From the NCBI GenBank assembly GCA_023374025.1, contig SIJG01000073.1, positions 527,909-591,908 on the forward strand: a DNA stretch of 64,000 bases, written 5' to 3'. A model generated the notes under the pieces. It was given only the letters and a program-made list of their open reading frames with translations, made no database searches and was not told where the DNA came from. Positions 46,645 through 58,153 of this stretch are shown in pieces; position 1 is the first letter of the stretch; each line of letters opens with the position of its first letter. This stretch comes from Heterodera schachtii. Its lineage: Eukaryota > Nematoda > Chromadorea > Rhabditida > Heteroderidae. A program made the position numbers and the translations under genes.

Positions 46645-47839
46645 TGCCCCACCTCCTAAAACGTAGACAAAAAGGCCGCGCAAAGATTTGAAAAAATAGA
46701 ATTTTTATTAATTTAATTAAAGGATAATTAAGTGAAAGAATTTCACTTTATTAAAATTCTTTTTTTTTTTTGCTTACTTTTTCTTTTTTTTAAACTCCCT
46801 TTTGCCGAATAAAAAGTATAATAAAATTCTTTTATTTTTTTAATGCTTTTGAAATGATTTTTTATTTATATTACGATAAAATTAACTTGAGTAGCTTTGT
46901 TGTTCTTCACCTTTCAGTAGAAAAGTTCTTTTAAATTTAATTTTATTTTCTATTTTCTAATTATTGTATTTGAAAATATTTTAGTAAGTATAAAATTTAA
47001 TGCATTTTTAATTTTACATTCCACAGTGCATTTTTTATCATTTTTATTATGATAATTGAAAATTGCGCCGCCTTTCACTTATTATTATTCTTTTTCATTT
47101 TTTTCTTATTGTTTATTTTTTTGAATTTTAATTTTTAAGACAAACGATTTTATTTTACTTGAAATTTTTTTCACACGAATAACTCCTTTAATTAAATGTA
47201 CATATATTTTTCTAATTTAATATTCAATAAAATTTAAACAAAATTTAAAAAAATACTTAAGCTAATTTTATTATGTGTTTTTTATTTAAGCATTTGTTTT
47301 TTTCGCATTGTTTTTTTTATTTTAAGTTTATTATTTCAATCATGCTTACTTAAACTTTAGAATCACAAAAAAATATTCACGTTGTACCACAAAACAATTG
47401 GGTTTTTCACATGCCGTTGCCGATCATGTTGGCCTCGTATAACATAAAAAATTGAATAAATAATATTTTTACTCTTTAACCAATATATGATTTGTATATT
47501 ATATATAAAAAAATTAGTATTATTTTATATAGGAGGTATCAATGTATTTGTAAGTTTTAATTGTTTTGTTTTTTTTTTCTTGTATCAATTAGTATTTTTT
47601 GGTAATTTATATAATATTTTTATTTATGTATCTTTTGCCGGGAATCCTTCAGCAACCCATTTTCGGCCAACCGCTAAACACTCTGACATTTTATAAAATT
47701 AAATATTTTTGATGCCGTTTTTAATTTTTTCAAAGGTCAAAAAATATAAAGCATTCGTTTTATTTTATTGTATTGTGGCTTTTATTATTTCTTCCCAGAA
47801 ATTTTGCTTTTCTCACTATTGTAAAAAATATTTCTCGCA
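46645..47839. other. AT-rich background, no feature seen
   Basis: A GC-richer patch at 47640-47690 has no recognised content. Two short frames overlap it but show no motif. Confidence 0.5.
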
Positions 47840-47864
47840 ACCTCCTCCCTTATTCTTACCAGTA

Positions 47865-48030
47865 CTTAAAAAATTCGTATTTTCGTGCCAAAATACGAAC
47901 ACGAAACACGAAACGATCAATTTCCCAGGTAAAACCCAAATCGTTTTTTGCGGATTCGTTTATATAACGATTCATTTTTAGCCCCGGTTCTTTTTTATAT
48001 CCCAATTCGTTTTTTGGACCGAGATCCAAA
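47865..48030. repeat. Themed region with ACGAAAC / ATTCGTTTT motifs
   Basis: ACGAACACGAAACACGAAAC at 47893 is followed by several ATTCGTTTT-type motifs and ends near GGACCGAGATCC. It looks like another self-repeating foldback, but no ends or duplication could be set. Confidence 0.35.
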
Positions 48031-49125
48031 ATTGAGGTTGAATCAATGAAATTTCAAAGATTGTTTGGCCTATTTTAACTTAGGAATGAATTGATAATTC
48101 AATTTTAATATTCTTGTTTAAATTTCCTTATTATTTTAAAATAATAATTTGATGTATTACTAAAAGTTTGAAATAATATTAAAAGTCAATTTTAAATTTT
48201 CTGTACTGTTATGTCATGAATTTTTCTTTTAGTTAAATTGTGCATTTACCTTCCTTTTTTTTCGTCTACCATAATTTAGCAGGGATTTAATATAAAATTA
48301 TTTTTTTATTTTGTATTATTATTTTTTTTACTGAATTTCTTATTCCTTTTTGCTAAATAATTAAATCATTTAACCCGAGTCCTGAACAGAATTTTACTGG
48401 CACATGGATTCCTTAATGGGATACGCAACTAAATCCTCTTCTCCCTCTCTAATTTTTATTTTCACCATTATCGTGTCTTTTACTTTTTTCATTTTTGATT
48501 CTCTCATCCATTAAAATCTATTTTTTGATTAACTGAGTAAAAGGGTTCGTCGTCCCAATTTTCCATGCTTAAAACTGTTCATATTTTTCTAATAAATTTC
48601 TTTTCGATTAACATATTTTTGAATTTATTAGAAAACAAAATTAAAAATGATTAGCAATTTCAATCATTTTTATTCCAGTTATTAAAATGTATAATATAAT
48701 AAAATTTTTAATGGTTTTATTTTCACTGTATAATATTTTTAAAATTTTCGACAAAATTGGTGTCGTTTTAATTTATGTAGATATCTAAATAATTTAGCAC
48801 AAATAAATTCGTGGCAAATTTTAAATAATTTATGTTTTAAAAATTTTTAATAATGATTTTTATAAAAGTGAAAATTTATTTAGACAAATTTAATAAAAAT
48901 TTTCTTTTCGTCATTTGAGGAAACGAGATAATTCTTTTTAATTCCATTTTTCAACTCCTTGAGTGGGAATAAACATGCTTTGAAACTTGTGCCAGTTTTA
49001 ATTAACTATTTATTTGGTTAATTATTAAAGGCTTTTACGCGCTTTTAAATTTGGTTCTTTAACCGCCACTTCCTCTATCGAAAATTCATCATTTTTTATC
49101 TTTTATTTTGTTAATTTAATATAGA
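48031..49125. other. AT-rich background, no feature seen
   Basis: GC-richer patches at 48375-48430 and 48950-49000 have no recognised content. Confidence 0.5.
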
Positions 49126-49359
49126 ATGTACCGTAAAATAAGTTCTTTTTCAACATTTTTTAATTATAACGTTAAAAAGCTCCTCATGGACAACATTTTG
49201 GCGGCTGTAGAGATCAGTCAAACGACCAATGGCATTTCATTCATCAGCGAGAGAATTGCGGTGCCTCGTTTTATTAAATATAATTCAGCCTGTAGACAGA
49301 CAACACAAATATTTATTCATTTATTATATAATAAGTTAATTTCTATTTTTCTTAAATAG
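49126..49359 (+). other. Coding-like island, unknown (77 codons)
   Basis: The middle (49175-49300) is GC-richer. The plus frame reads KLLMDNILAAVEISQTTNG then ISFISERIAVPRF; the N- and C-terminal parts are low-complexity AT-rich sequence. A minus frame is also partly open. No domain recognised. Possibly a decayed exon. Confidence 0.22.
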
Positions 49360-49584
49360 AAGAGTTTTATTTATTATAATGTGTCGTTTTATTTTATATA
49401 AAGTTTTAGCATTAAATATTTGAATTTGTTCTTTTTCAAAATTTTTTAATATTTTTTAAAATTTCATTCTTGTGTACTAGATCGATGGATGTTATTAATC
49501 TTGCGCTGTGTTCGTTCTATCATTTTTTTGTTTCAGTAAGTTTTTTCTCTTAATTGTGAATGGTTGTGAATAATTTACTTTTAA

Positions 49585-49905
49585 ATATACAATATACAAA
49601 AGCAGACGAGAAACCAATTTATTCTATTTTTAGAAATTATAAATTATAATTCAGCGGTTCTTATTTAACTGAGAATGCAAGAGTAATTCCTTCTCTCTTT
49701 CTTCTGTTTTTTTTTTGCGTTTATATCATCATATGCCATCTGCAAAAAAAGGTTAAAATCCGGGGTGATAATAAACGCTTTGTTTTTCTTTTTTATGTAC
49801 TTTTTATTGTTTTATCCCATCTGTTAAATTGATAATTATTCATTTAAAATATGATATCCTAATGGTGCAGTAAGATTTTTTTTTGTAGTGGCCAATTCCG
49901 GAATA
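49585..49905 (+). repeat. Old repeat segments related to 37526-37605 and 12588-12728
   Basis: 49585-49665 matches 37526-37605, and 49770-49905 matches 12588-12728 (CGCTTTGTTTTT, TTATGTACTTTTTATT, CCCATCTGT, TGATAATTATTCATTT and CCAATTCCGGAAT-like). Same orientations; diverged. Confidence 0.6.
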
Positions 49906-50017
49906 TATGTAAATTGTAATAATTTCTTTCAACACGCTTTTGAAAATATAAAATTGAAGGAATGTGATTTTTGGTAACATTTCTATAGAACATGTATGTG
50001 ATTCTGTCGTAGTGCGA

Positions 50018-50968
50018 CATTTGCGGACCGACATTTGCGGACCGACATTTGCGGACCGAGTTTGCGGACCGAAATTTGCGGACCATTATTTCCCGCTTGA
50101 ATTGCCAAAATAAAAAACTTTTTTTAATTTTCAAGAAATTAAATACTCCCAAAATTGAAATTAGTGAAGGTAAGCTGATGCAAGGCGATCTGTTTCAATT
50201 GGACAATTTTATTTAGTCCTAGAAGTCCAAACCAAGTGGAAACTTTTTTCTTGCTTCTCTGCACGTAGCGAGAATTGGCACAAAACTTCGCTATTTTAAT
50301 ACATATAAAAATCTGTTCAGGATTTTATACCAAGGAAAATTTTTTCGTGTTTCAATTCCATGATTTATTTGGTTAACCGAGAGTATAAATTTTATACGGC
50401 ATACCTACAATTAAATTAACAAACAAAAACTAAAAATAGTTCTATCTTTTTTCCAAAAAATGCCCATATTTGCTGTTCTAAAACCATTGATCCAAAATTA
50501 AAAACGAGCAACTACATACATACAATGTTTATTAATGAAAATTAAACTTCTTCAAATTTAAAATGGGTTCTTTCGATGATGATTGTATAATTTGCAGATT
50601 ACTGTTTAAGGGTGATGTTCAACTCGGAAAAATAACAAACAAAACTAATTTGGTCACTCAATTTAAAAAAAAAATTATTTTTATTTTTTAGACGGTTCAA
50701 TCCCAGAAAGGCGAAATTCAAAAATAGGTGTAGTTCACCAAATCGTACAAATTATATGCCAATTGATTCCTCTAGGTCCGTAATGGAAGAATCCGAAAGA
50801 ATTTTTCTGCGGGAAGCAATCCCTGAAGAGTTACAGACCCGGGACTTAAATGGCAAAATGTTGGCATATAATTTGTACAATTTGGTGCACTACATTTATT
50901 CTAGAATTTTCCCCCAGAAATAATGGTCCGCAAATGTCGGTCCGCAAATGTCCGTCCGCAAATGTCTG
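50018..50968. mobile_element. TIR element with tandem ACATTTGCGGACCG subrepeats
   Basis: The left arm (50019-50090) has five near-tandem units ACATTTGCGGACCG, the last two shortened. The right arm (50930-50968) has three complementary units (GGTCCGCAAATGTC type). The element is about 950 bp. Its interior carries a smaller foldback at 50728-50896. No transposase frame and no clear target duplication. The arrangement matches that of 39947-40330 with an unrelated motif. Confidence 0.7.
50728..50896. repeat. Inner foldback related to 63815-64000
   Basis: GTAGTTCACCAAATCGTACA then AATTATATGCC at the left faces GGCATATAATTTGTACAATT then TGGTGCACTAC at the right. Between them, TCCGTAATGGAAGAATCCGA and CTGAAGAGTTACAGACCCGG match 63890-63965 closely. 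Confidence 0.65.
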
Positions 50969-51237
50969 GTATTCGCTACTATTTTTTGTTGCAATGCATA
51001 ATTGATTTTTAGTTTTGATTTATATAATCTTTTTTATTTTTATAAATATTTTAATGAGATATTTAGCTTCTTTTTGTTTATGGTTATTTTAAAATTGAAA
51101 TGAGGCAATTTTTATAAAAGTTAATTTAATTTGAAAATTTTTATTATTTTTAAAGTTATTTTATTTTTAAGTAAAAATGCAAATTATAAATGGTCCTTTT
51201 TTTAATTTTTAAATGCGTTTAATTTTTAAAATTTTAA

Positions 51238-51480
51238 TTTATGATAAAATTGCTGAGTCTTTCACCTTCGATTATAATGTCTGTAACAGACCTTTTCATA
51301 ATTTTCCTTTATCGTTTTTTAGATTGTTAATTTTTTTTTTTTATACATTTTCCGATTAATGTTTAACTTGAGTGTAGTTATAATTTATTTATTAATTAAG
51401 TAAAAAATTTTTACCAGAAAAGTTCATGTTTTTTTATGTTTCAACATTAATTATTTTCTTTTTCGCTTTATCCTCGGAAA
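51238..51480 (+). repeat. Diverged interspersed repeat, copy 2 (pair with 16738-16990)
   Basis: Collinear with 16738-16990; see that entry for shared blocks. Confidence 0.7.
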
Positions 51481-51489
51481 AAGTTTTTT

Positions 51490-52335
51490 ATATAATTAAG
51501 TCCATATATTGTTACTAAACGCGTGCACTTGTTGCTTTTCTGAGAAAAAGAATCCACAAATAATTTTTTAAACCGCTGAAAAATATTTATCAAAGAGACT
51601 ATAGAGTTTTTTTTCTTTTTTAAATAAAAGAAATATTTGAATTCTTCGTTTTGTAAATAATATTTATTTTGCCAAAATGAATTTAAAATCACTGAAATTA
51701 CAAAAAAAATAGCGTTTAGAAATAATTATAAAAACACCTCCGAAATATATATATGAATGTACAAAAAATCCAAAATGTACCAAATATTTTAAATAAAATT
51801 TTAAATGGTTTTTTTTTTGAAAAAACTTCTTCGTTTAAAGTGTGAAATAGGCATAGATGAATAATATAAACATTAAAATGTTACATTTATTAAATTTTTA
51901 AAAACTATTAAAAATTATTTATCCAATTAATAAATGATTTTAATTTATTTAAAAATATTACAAAATATAACATTAAATTAACCCAGAAATTTTATTGCAA
52001 TGCAATAATTATGTAATGTATAGGAGCGGATTTGTAGACAAATTTAAAATTTTGAGAAACATTTACAAAATGTTGTAAATGGATAAAAATTGCCAATACG
52101 CATAAAAAATTTTTAACTCATAATTTAATTTTTTTAAGATATTTGCGAAAGATTACTTTAATGTACTGTATAATGAAAAATAATAAATTATGTCTCTAAA
52201 TATTATTTTTCCTCGTTGGAAAAATAATTACAAAAAATAAATAAAAATACATGAAAAATTTTGGATTTTCTGCTTTTTTCGAAAAAATGTCTTGATAAGG
52301 GTTTTTTGAAAATAGATTTTTGGAACAAGGATTTA
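51490..52335. other. AT-rich background, no feature seen
   Basis: No structure recognised. Confidence 0.5.
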
Positions 52336-52340
52336 TCATA

Positions 52341-52656
52341 AAAATTTTACGATCGAATCCCGACAAATTTGGTATCATTCGAAAGCTCTTGATCAGTTAA
52401 GTCTAAAAAACCAGGTATAGTGCAATAACCAATATGACTTAATTGCATCAGTTTCCCTGCGCCGCCAATTAAAATAATTATAAATTACGTTTGGTACTGA
52501 ATTGGCACTATAAGATTTTGATCGGTTCAAAAACCGGTTTATACTTATCGGTTTTTAGATAGCCCGGTTCGACTTCATACAATGATTTTTAGACTTAGCT
52601 TGTCAAGGGCTTTTGAATAGTACCAAATTTGTGGGGATTCGATCGTTTTAAAAAAA
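52341..52656. mobile_element. Foldback element with CATTCGAAAGCTC arms
   Basis: The left arm (52341-52409) contains CGATCGAATCCC, ACAAATTTGGTA and TTCGAAAGCTCTTGA then TAAGTCTAAAAA. The right arm (52586-52656) is its imperfect complement: TTTTTAGACTTAGCTTG, GGGCTTTTGAA, TACCAAATTTGTGGGG and GATCGTTTTA. The loop holds AAAACCGGTTT-type motifs that continue to 52710. Non-coding. Confidence 0.65.
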
Positions 52657-52951
52657 GTTAGAGTGCTAAATCTCTCAATTTTTCGAGTTTTGAACCGGTT
52701 CAAAAACCGGTATTTTGTCATTTCTGCAACTCGAGACATATTTTTCCATGCTTAGCTCCTCGAGACGAATCGATTGGAATATCATTTGACCCCTTTTTTA
52801 ACGGGGCGTTTACTATAGTTTATCCAAAAAGATAAATGCTTGATTTAGAGAATATTACTAAAAAAGAAATCATTTAATAAAATAAAACTCTATATGAAGC
52901 AGGACTTTTAATTATTTAAAAAATTATTTCATTTTTGCATTTGTAAATTCG

Positions 52952-53226
52952 TAGGTTGAAAATGCAAAATGAGTGTTCAGCAATGCTCACCAACCAAATG
53001 TTCGCCATTTCTCAGCGGTTAATTAGCGTCACTTTCCAAAGCGACGCCATAGACATCGAAAGAACAGCGGAGTCAGAGAATGAGAGAAAAATTACACAGT
53101 TGATGAAAGAAATGAGTCGAAAGAGTGAGAGAGAAATGGAGAGACACCAGAGAGAGAGAGAATAGAGAGAGAAAGAGAAAGAGCAGAGGAGAGAAAATAA
53201 ATATTTCCAGTTTATTTGCGCCAAAT
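52952..53226 (+). repeat. GA-rich repeat family, copy D
   Basis: Reads TGCAAAATGAGTGTTCAGCA then ATGCTCACCAACC, the central palindrome GCGTCACTTTCCAAAGCGAC with GCC, a GAGA tract (53090-53195), and the right end TTTCCAGTTTATTTGCGCCA. A complete copy of about 275 bp. Confidence 0.88.
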
Positions 53227-54125
53227 AAAACCATTCATATGTAGGGACGGATTTTTAGTGGCAAAAAATCCCAAAGTAATTAACTAAGGAGTGACAAAAA
53301 TGCGAAATAGTGGCAAAAATAATGGCGAAAAAGTTCCAAATTTAAGGGTGTAATTTTTTAAATAGTTATTTTTTATATGAAAATAATTAAAATTAATGAA
53401 AACGATTTTATTCACTATTGCAATTACAAATGAGGTATCTTTCGAATTTTCATCGGTAAATGTATACGATTATTGGCCAAAATTGATTTGTAAACGGAAA
53501 AGGTCGTTGCATATCGCAAGATGTCAGAGGAGCAAAATAAATTTTTGGGGATTGAATTTTTAAGAAAATTTTCATTTCTTATAGGTCTATTTTGAAAATT
53601 TAAAGATCGATTCTCTGGAGTATATATTTTTTTTATTTTTTTTGGTCGATTCTTAGGGGTCTTTTGTTCTCATGATCAGCGACATCGAAAACATTATAAA
53701 CTCATTTTTCGACTTTAAATCTAAAAAAAATTTTCGAAAAAGGGGCTACCACCGGTGGTAGTCTTACTCAGGAATAAATTTTAGCCACTTTCAAACCAAT
53801 TAAGCAGTCTGTATGACCATTTTTGGTGAAAATCTGATTTTTGGAAAACCCGCGACAAAATAACATTTTTTTATTTGGAATAAAATTCTACAAAATTCTG
53901 ATTATTGACCAACCAACCAATGACTTTTGAACGGCTAAATTGACCATGTCTAAGGAATTTTTCAAAAAGAAAACCGTAATGAGACTTTTGAATAACAATT
54001 TTGGCTTGTGAAATTTTAAAAAACTTTTCAACTATTTTTGCTTGTAAACAAAAAAGTTCTAAAAAATAAATAAGTATTTTGAAATTTGCGGCAAATATAA
54101 CCGATAATGGTATAAATAATTTTTT
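53227..54125. other. Mixed sequence, no clear feature
   Basis: Less AT-rich than average. 53260-53340 repeats GTGGCAAAAA/AATGGCGAAAA phrases. A perfect 16-bp palindrome lies at 53746-53761. Frames here are not conserved or recognised. Confidence 0.35.
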
Positions 54126-54129
54126 AAAT

Positions 54130-54178
54130 TTTCCCCGCAGCGCCCCTGTCGGCACACCCGGAGCCACATTTTTTCCCA
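54130..54178 (-). repeat. GC module, minus orientation
   Basis: CCCCGCAGCGCCCCTGTCGG then CACACCCGGAGCC, the reverse of the module described for 46458-46500. The enclosing element is not delimited. Confidence 0.4.
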
Positions 54179-54304
54179 AAAAGTTTACCATTATGATATT
54201 TTTAAGAAATATTCGCATTTTTTATTTTAGCAATTATTGTGGCATTTCTTGTTTTTCATCATATGAAAAAAATTTAAATTTGAGCTTTAATGCCTCTCAC
54301 AGTC

Positions 54305-54740
54305 CATGTCTTAGTCTTTAGAATTGCCTGCTGCAATACGGTGATTCTGTACTGGTTGAGACTTATGTGCAGGCTGGGCCCACAAGTTTCGGGCGCCTAC
54401 CGCTTGCTGAATTAAATTTCATTATTTAAATCTCAAATTTAATTTTCAAATCAGCATGAGTTTCTGCAATTGCTTCCAGCAGTTTTTGTGCAAATACTTG
54501 ATCAATCGCTTCTCTGACATGTTGCAATTGTAAATAGTTAAAGAAAAAATTTCATTAATATTTTTTTAGAAAATTCGTTAGCAAATTTTCAACTGCCTCT
54601 GTATGCGCAATAATGGGCGCTTTAATAAATATTTTAATTATAAATCATAAGTTGTCGCATTACTTTATTAATCTAGGCAAATATTCATATTAGTTACTTA
54701 TGCAACTTTGGCTCTGCGATTTCTTTTACATTCATGAAAC
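54305..54740 (-). pseudogene. Coding-like segments, possible decayed multi-exon gene or retroelement
   Basis: Four short open stretches lie on the minus strand in order: MNVKEIAEPKLHK (about 54735 down), IIAHTEAVENLLTNFLKKY (about 54610 down), LQHVREAIDQVFAQKLLEA continuing to IKFEI and a stop (about 54530-54430), and QQAVGARNLWAQPAHKSQ on to a stop near 54320. They have a protein-like composition (amphipathic helices) unlike the surrounding AT-rich frames. The third resembles the short N-terminal gag helix in the LTR fragment at 58145-58237, but this is only a look-alike. I could not join them with consistent splice phases. Function unknown. Confidence 0.3.
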
Positions 54741-54827
54741 ATTTTTCTTTATAAATGTATGAATTTTTAACATTAATAATTCCAATATATTTTTGTTAAT
54801 CGCCAATTTCAGTTTCTTTTGTTTTAC

Positions 54828-54965
54828 CATGCAAAAGTACTAAACTTATTTTACTTGTTTCTCGTTGCGTAGAGCCGAATAAACGCGATTGAAATTCTGT
54901 TCTTTTTGTTTGTCCCTGAAAATTGGTCATTTCCTTCCAGGTCACATAAATTAATATAAAAAATT
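54828..54965 (+). repeat. Diverged interspersed repeat, related to 34180-34330
   Basis: Shared blocks CATGCAAAAGTA, CTTGTTTCTCGT and GAAAATTGG/GGAAATGG in order. See 34180. Confidence 0.6.
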
Positions 54966-55970
54966 AATTTCTTGTCTTGTATTCAATCAACCTTCAAAAT
55001 TAAAGCTTTTTTGTTATTCATAACATTCTATTATTGTATATACACATATTTTATGTGTATTTAGCAAATAAATATCTTTATTTTCTCTACTAAAAAATAA
55101 TTAATCTTTATTTTCTTTACTTTCGAAATTAGTATTTTATATTTTTATTTATAACCATTACTTTACTTTCTTTATTTATTTAGGTATTTTTAATTAATAA
55201 ATCACTTTTTGATTTAATTTACTTAATTCGCCATATTTAATTCAAATACTTTTTTCTATCAGTTCTTTAATTTATTTTGTTTTTAGTTTTGTCTTTCTCT
55301 TAAGTATTTAATCTGTTTTTGTGCGGGTAATTTCCTTTTTTATCGATTTTTATTTTATTTTTGAATTTAAAGAAATTTCGAGTACAAATAATTGCCGTTT
55401 TTAAAGTTTAATATTTTAAAAAATATCCGTTTTTCCTTAAAAATTGTAAGGAGGCTGGGTTGGTGCGAAGTTCATTTGAGGTTAAAAAGTATAAAAATTT
55501 AATATGTTTGTAATAGAAGTTTGTCGTTCTGTTTTACTGTGTTCATGAATTAAAAAATACAAGATCTTCATTTTATTGTAATTTTCTAAATTAAAATATA
55601 AATTTTAATAATAGTTTATTTAAAATTTATCATCGTAAATTATTTCATTTTTGCCGAATTATCGATTTAATTCATTTTATATAAAATTTCTACCAGCTTA
55701 TTTTTTTGTAAAATTGTTTTTAATCAATTAACTTTTGTTTTTTAAATTTCATCTGTTTTAATAAAAGCTTTTCTTTATATGATGTAATTTTAATTATGTT
55801 TTTCTTTTTCAAAAGGTCTTGCTGTTTAGTTTCATTTTTTTGTTTGTAAAAAAATTTATTATTTATTTTTAATGAGCCTGGCCTGTTCTTGAATTCGTTT
55901 TTTCTTGAGATTGGCTTTGTTTCAATTCTTGAACCAAAACATAGCAATGTGTCCACATTCGTGTATTGTA
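54966..55970. other. AT-rich background, no feature seen
   Basis: No structure recognised. Confidence 0.5.
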
Positions 55971-55975
55971 CGATA

Positions 55976-56186
55976 TTAGGGTGTCAAAAATATGTACAAA
56001 AAGTGGTCAGAATATGTAAAAAAACTTTTATTTTTGTAGGAAAAAGTGCAAAATTTTTTTCAAAAATAACTATTTAAAAAATTTTATTTACATATTTCTG
56101 TATTTTTTTTTACATATTTGGGATTTTTGTTACATATTTATGTACATATTCTGACCTCTTTTTGTACATATTTTTGCCAGCCCTAA
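55976..56186. mobile_element. MITE with ATATGTAC theme
   Basis: Ends TTAGGGTGTCAAAAATATGT and, on the minus strand, TTAGGGCTGGCAAAAATATG. Inverted repeats extend about 44 bp through AAAAAGTGGTCAGAATATGT on the left and its near complement on the right. 211 bp; the centre has more TTACATATTT units. No target duplication. Class probably hAT-like (YAGGG start), uncertain. Confidence 0.7.
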
Positions 56187-56214
56187 TCATCAGAGCTGTA
56201 TACCCTAGCATTAA

Positions 56215-56535
56215 TTTAATGCAAATAAACTGTAAATATTTTTTTACCCCCCGCCCTCTCTCTCTTTCACTCTATTTCTCCTGTTCTCTCTCTCCTCCTC
56301 TCTTTCTTTCTCTCACCTTGTGTCCTCTCTCTCCTTTTCTCTCTCTCTCTTTCTCCGCTCTATCTTCTACTCTCTTTCTCTCTTTCAACTTGTCTCCTTT
56401 CTCTCTTCTTTCTCACTATTTCCTTCCATCATTCATTGGCGTCGCTTTGGAAAGTGACGCCAATTAACTGATGCAAAATGGAAAACATTTGGTTAGTTGG
56501 TTGTGCTGGTGAGCATAACTTATTCTGCATTTCAC
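56215..56535 (-). repeat. GA-rich repeat family, copy E
   Basis: Minus-strand copy: TGCAAATAAACTG (right end), a CTCT tract from 56250 to 56430, the central palindrome GGCGTCGCTTTGGAAAGTGA with CGCC, then the TGCTCACC and TGCAGAATAAG-type left end. Open frames through the CT tract are artefacts. Confidence 0.88.
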
Positions 56536-56539
56536 TTCA

Positions 56540-57360
56540 TTTAGAAACGCAAAAAATGGAAGAAATTTTTAAAATTAATTAAATAATGTATATTTAATTA
56601 TAAACCTTTTCATTAAATCGCTCGTGGGTTAATGTATGCAAATAAATTTAAATTTACTCAATAAATTGAAAAAATCTGAATGATGTTCAATGCAAAAGCA
56701 ATTAATGGAATTTATAATTTTAAAATATTTTAAAATGTTAGTTACAAGGTTCTAAAAGCCCTAAATTTTTCTTCTTTGGTTAGCCAATGCAACATCCTTT
56801 ATTTTTTTTACATTTAAGGTGCTTTTATATTTCCAATATTTTTTAGGTTTTTAAAATAGATCATGGTGTTTTTCTCATATATATCACGAAATCAAACATT
56901 GTTTTTGCGAAATTCGACATTCCTACAAGATTATTGGCTTTTTTTAATTTATTTCAATATATTTTTTATATAATTTTTTTCAGCGGGTGAGAATAAAAGA
57001 CATAACTATTTCTTGTTTCTTGTTCGATTGTGGACGATTGTAGCTTGTTTTCACAGCGGTTTCGTTAGGCTCATTTGTCAGTGTCACTTTGCACATTCAC
57101 AAATTAGACCAGCTGGTGGAATAATTTTATTGAAAAATTATTATACGAATTTTATAAACATTTTATTTACTTTTATAGCATGTAAATTTTCCGTTAATAA
57201 GTTACATATTAAACCTTTGTTCTGCATTTTTTTACATTCCAACGAATAACATTATAAATGATTGATAATTTAATATTCTTAAATATATAAATATTTAAAA
57301 ATTAAGATATTTGTTCTATGTGTTATTAAAAATTTTTTATTATAAAATTAAGAAAAGAAA
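56540..57360. other. AT-rich background with a coding-like patch
   Basis: 57000-57100 is GC-richer; the minus strand reads MCKVTLTNEPNETAVKTSYN and continues about 16 codons to a stop near 56965. No family recognised. Confidence 0.3.
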
Positions 57361-57406
57361 AAGTAAGGCGGTTATTTTTTTCTCTTTATCTATTTGATTG
57401 AAACTC

Positions 57407-58153
57407 TTTAATTTTAATTTTCTTTATTATTTTTTAATTTAATTAACCGATGTTCTCTTGTATTTCCAAGTTGAATCGGCATAAAGAATTTTTAAAATTT
57501 TATTAGATATTCTAGCTATTTAAAAATATAATTATTATGCTTAATGTTTCTTTTATATTTATTTAATAGACATTGAATTGGCATGAACATAGATGTTAAA
57601 CAAGATATCTACAATATGAATTGAGAGTTGCATAATTACCTGATTTTTAAACAAAAGTGATGAATATTTATTTAATATCTATAAATTTTAATTTTTTCAA
57701 TTTATTTGATAATAAATAATTAATTACACTGCAAATATTTTTCCTTTTCTTTATGTGTTAGGGAAAAATCTCGTTCCATTTCTTATGTGAACATTATTTT
57801 TCTTGAGGACATAAATATTATGTGACCGCATTAGTGTGATTTTCGATAGTTATGAAAATTGTCTTAAATTTTTGCTAATCATATGCATTATTATAGCAAT
57901 TATAACTCATTTTAAAATTGCGCCACCGGTAATTGTTTTATTTGCTTCATTCATTTAATTGTAAATTTACGAAGGCAAGTTTTCAGCTAAATATCTTTTT
58001 AGTTATTTAATTTTTTTCTTTGATATAATAATAATTAGATTTTCAATATTCCTTTATTTTAAATTAGAGTTTTGATTATTAAATGAGATTATTTAAGCAT
58101 ATAAAATTGTTGGAAGTGAACATTTGAATTTGGCGCGTTTTGATTTATTGATT
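57407..58153 (+). repeat. Left arm of a large inverted repeat
   Basis: About 747 bp. Its reverse complement is 58691-59443, with only a handful of differences (for example CATAAAG against CATTAAG, CTTAATG against CTTACTG, and a 5-base TAAGT-type indel near 57980). The homology with 41500-41835 runs through this arm and past its outer edge. Non-coding. Confidence 0.92.

Noticed and set aside
53871..54218. 115-codon minus-strand frame
   Set aside because: Hydrophobic, AT-driven composition, overlaps a GC module and a frame on the other strand; no domain recognised.
56162..56467. 101-codon plus-strand frame resembling a Ser/Leu-rich membrane protein
   Set aside because: It is the CT tract of GA-rich copy E read through; the same artefact occurs in copies A, C and D.
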